A stretch of DNA of 64,000 bases. Source: Desulfoluna limicola. GTDB lineage: Bacteria > Desulfobacterota > Desulfobacteria > Desulfobacterales > Desulfolunaceae. Location of the stretch: positions 868,001 through 932,000 of the forward strand of contig NZ_AP024488.1 of NCBI RefSeq assembly GCF_021654575.1, given 5' to 3'. Shown here piece after piece: positions 63,769-64,000 of the stretch; the first letter of the stretch is position 1, and every line of letters begins with the position of its first letter. The notes under the pieces are model-generated. The model saw only the letters and a program-made list of their open reading frames with translations. It searched no databases and was not told the DNA's origin. A program made the position numbers and the translations under genes.

Positions 63769-64000
63769 GGGCCCTCCTAATAGTAACGATTTAGATCATG
63801 ATAACGGAAAATCCTCCGGCGGCCCTGTCGGGGGCCAAACGTTTGCCTTATTTTAATAAAGACGGGTTTGATAAATTGGTTTTAGTATGTGGTTCCCGGT
63901 ATTCCCCGAGTCAAAGGCGGATGTGATTTGACCCGAGGCACGAGGGGCAAAGCGCATCCGCAACCAGCTTTCAAGGTGGCACACCTTGCCGCCGGAGGCC
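63769..64000. repeat. Gap with family B and A copies
   Basis: Family B at 63811-63845 and family A at 63914-63999. The window ends inside this repeat block, 230 bases after the ferredoxin gene, so the next gene upstream is unseen. Confidence 0.75.

Overview
The window reads as chromosomal DNA of an anaerobic, respiration-rich, Gram-negative bacterium, most likely a member of the Desulfobacterota (former Deltaproteobacteria). This rests on gene content: NrfHA nitrite reductase, multiheme lipoprotein cytochromes beside an outer-membrane barrel, HypA/HypB, iron-sulfur flavoproteins, HDOD proteins and large hybrid histidine kinases. It is an inference; no rRNA or tRNA gene was seen.

Layout. 1-2740: a split DUF3482 GTPase / DUF2868 membrane-protein pair. 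3341-6894: a four-gene glycine betaine/choline-type ABC importer. 8313-11067: a polar amino-acid ABC importer. 11858-13468: an unknown protein and a Tim44-like protein. 14421-23342: an accessory segment with an integron-like cassette (DUF2391 gene plus an attC-like site and a cut-off second cassette), a CNNM/CorC-like protein, a membrane-anchored Mrr-like nuclease paired with a NYN/OST-HTH protein, nrfHA, and a RAYT-type tyrosine transposase with three remnants of its own 5' end. 23418-28745: katG and two lipoprotein genes (CsgG-like, LPP20-like). 29048-32417: an HxlR regulator facing a large multidomain iron-sulfur flavoprotein, with two matching operator boxes between them. 32814-34167: hypB and hypA separated by repeats. 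34527-36286: an outer-membrane protein and a small membrane protein. 37210-41925: three HDOD paralogues (two intact, one ruined) around an iron-sulfur protein related to the N-terminus of the flavoprotein. 41913-45241: malate synthase G and an MDR oxidoreductase. 45756-59900: two hybrid sensor kinases, a PIF1-type helicase, a barrel/lipoprotein pair, and a barrel plus two multiheme cytochromes that look like a trans-outer-membrane electron conduit. 60270-63768: a CMD-family protein, a TorD-like chaperone, an NrfD-like membrane anchor and a four-cluster ferredoxin, probably the accessory part of a molybdoenzyme whose catalytic subunit is not in the window.

The most unusual property is the repeat content of the intergenic DNA. 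Almost every gap of more than 200 bases holds members of several families. Family A is a two-hairpin element with a conserved TCGTTCCTC-type loop and a cap GCCGCCGGAGGC; its stems differ between copies by paired, compensating changes. Family B shares the cap but carries an AACTTTTGAAAAGTT-type palindrome. Family C is about 165 bp and clusters around hypBA. Family D is a composite unit containing seven-base-periodic stretches. Family E is a 90-bp pair. There are also plain heptanucleotide arrays, often touching stop codons. Two genes (malate synthase G and a hybrid kinase) end inside family A caps, so the repeat supplies their last codons.
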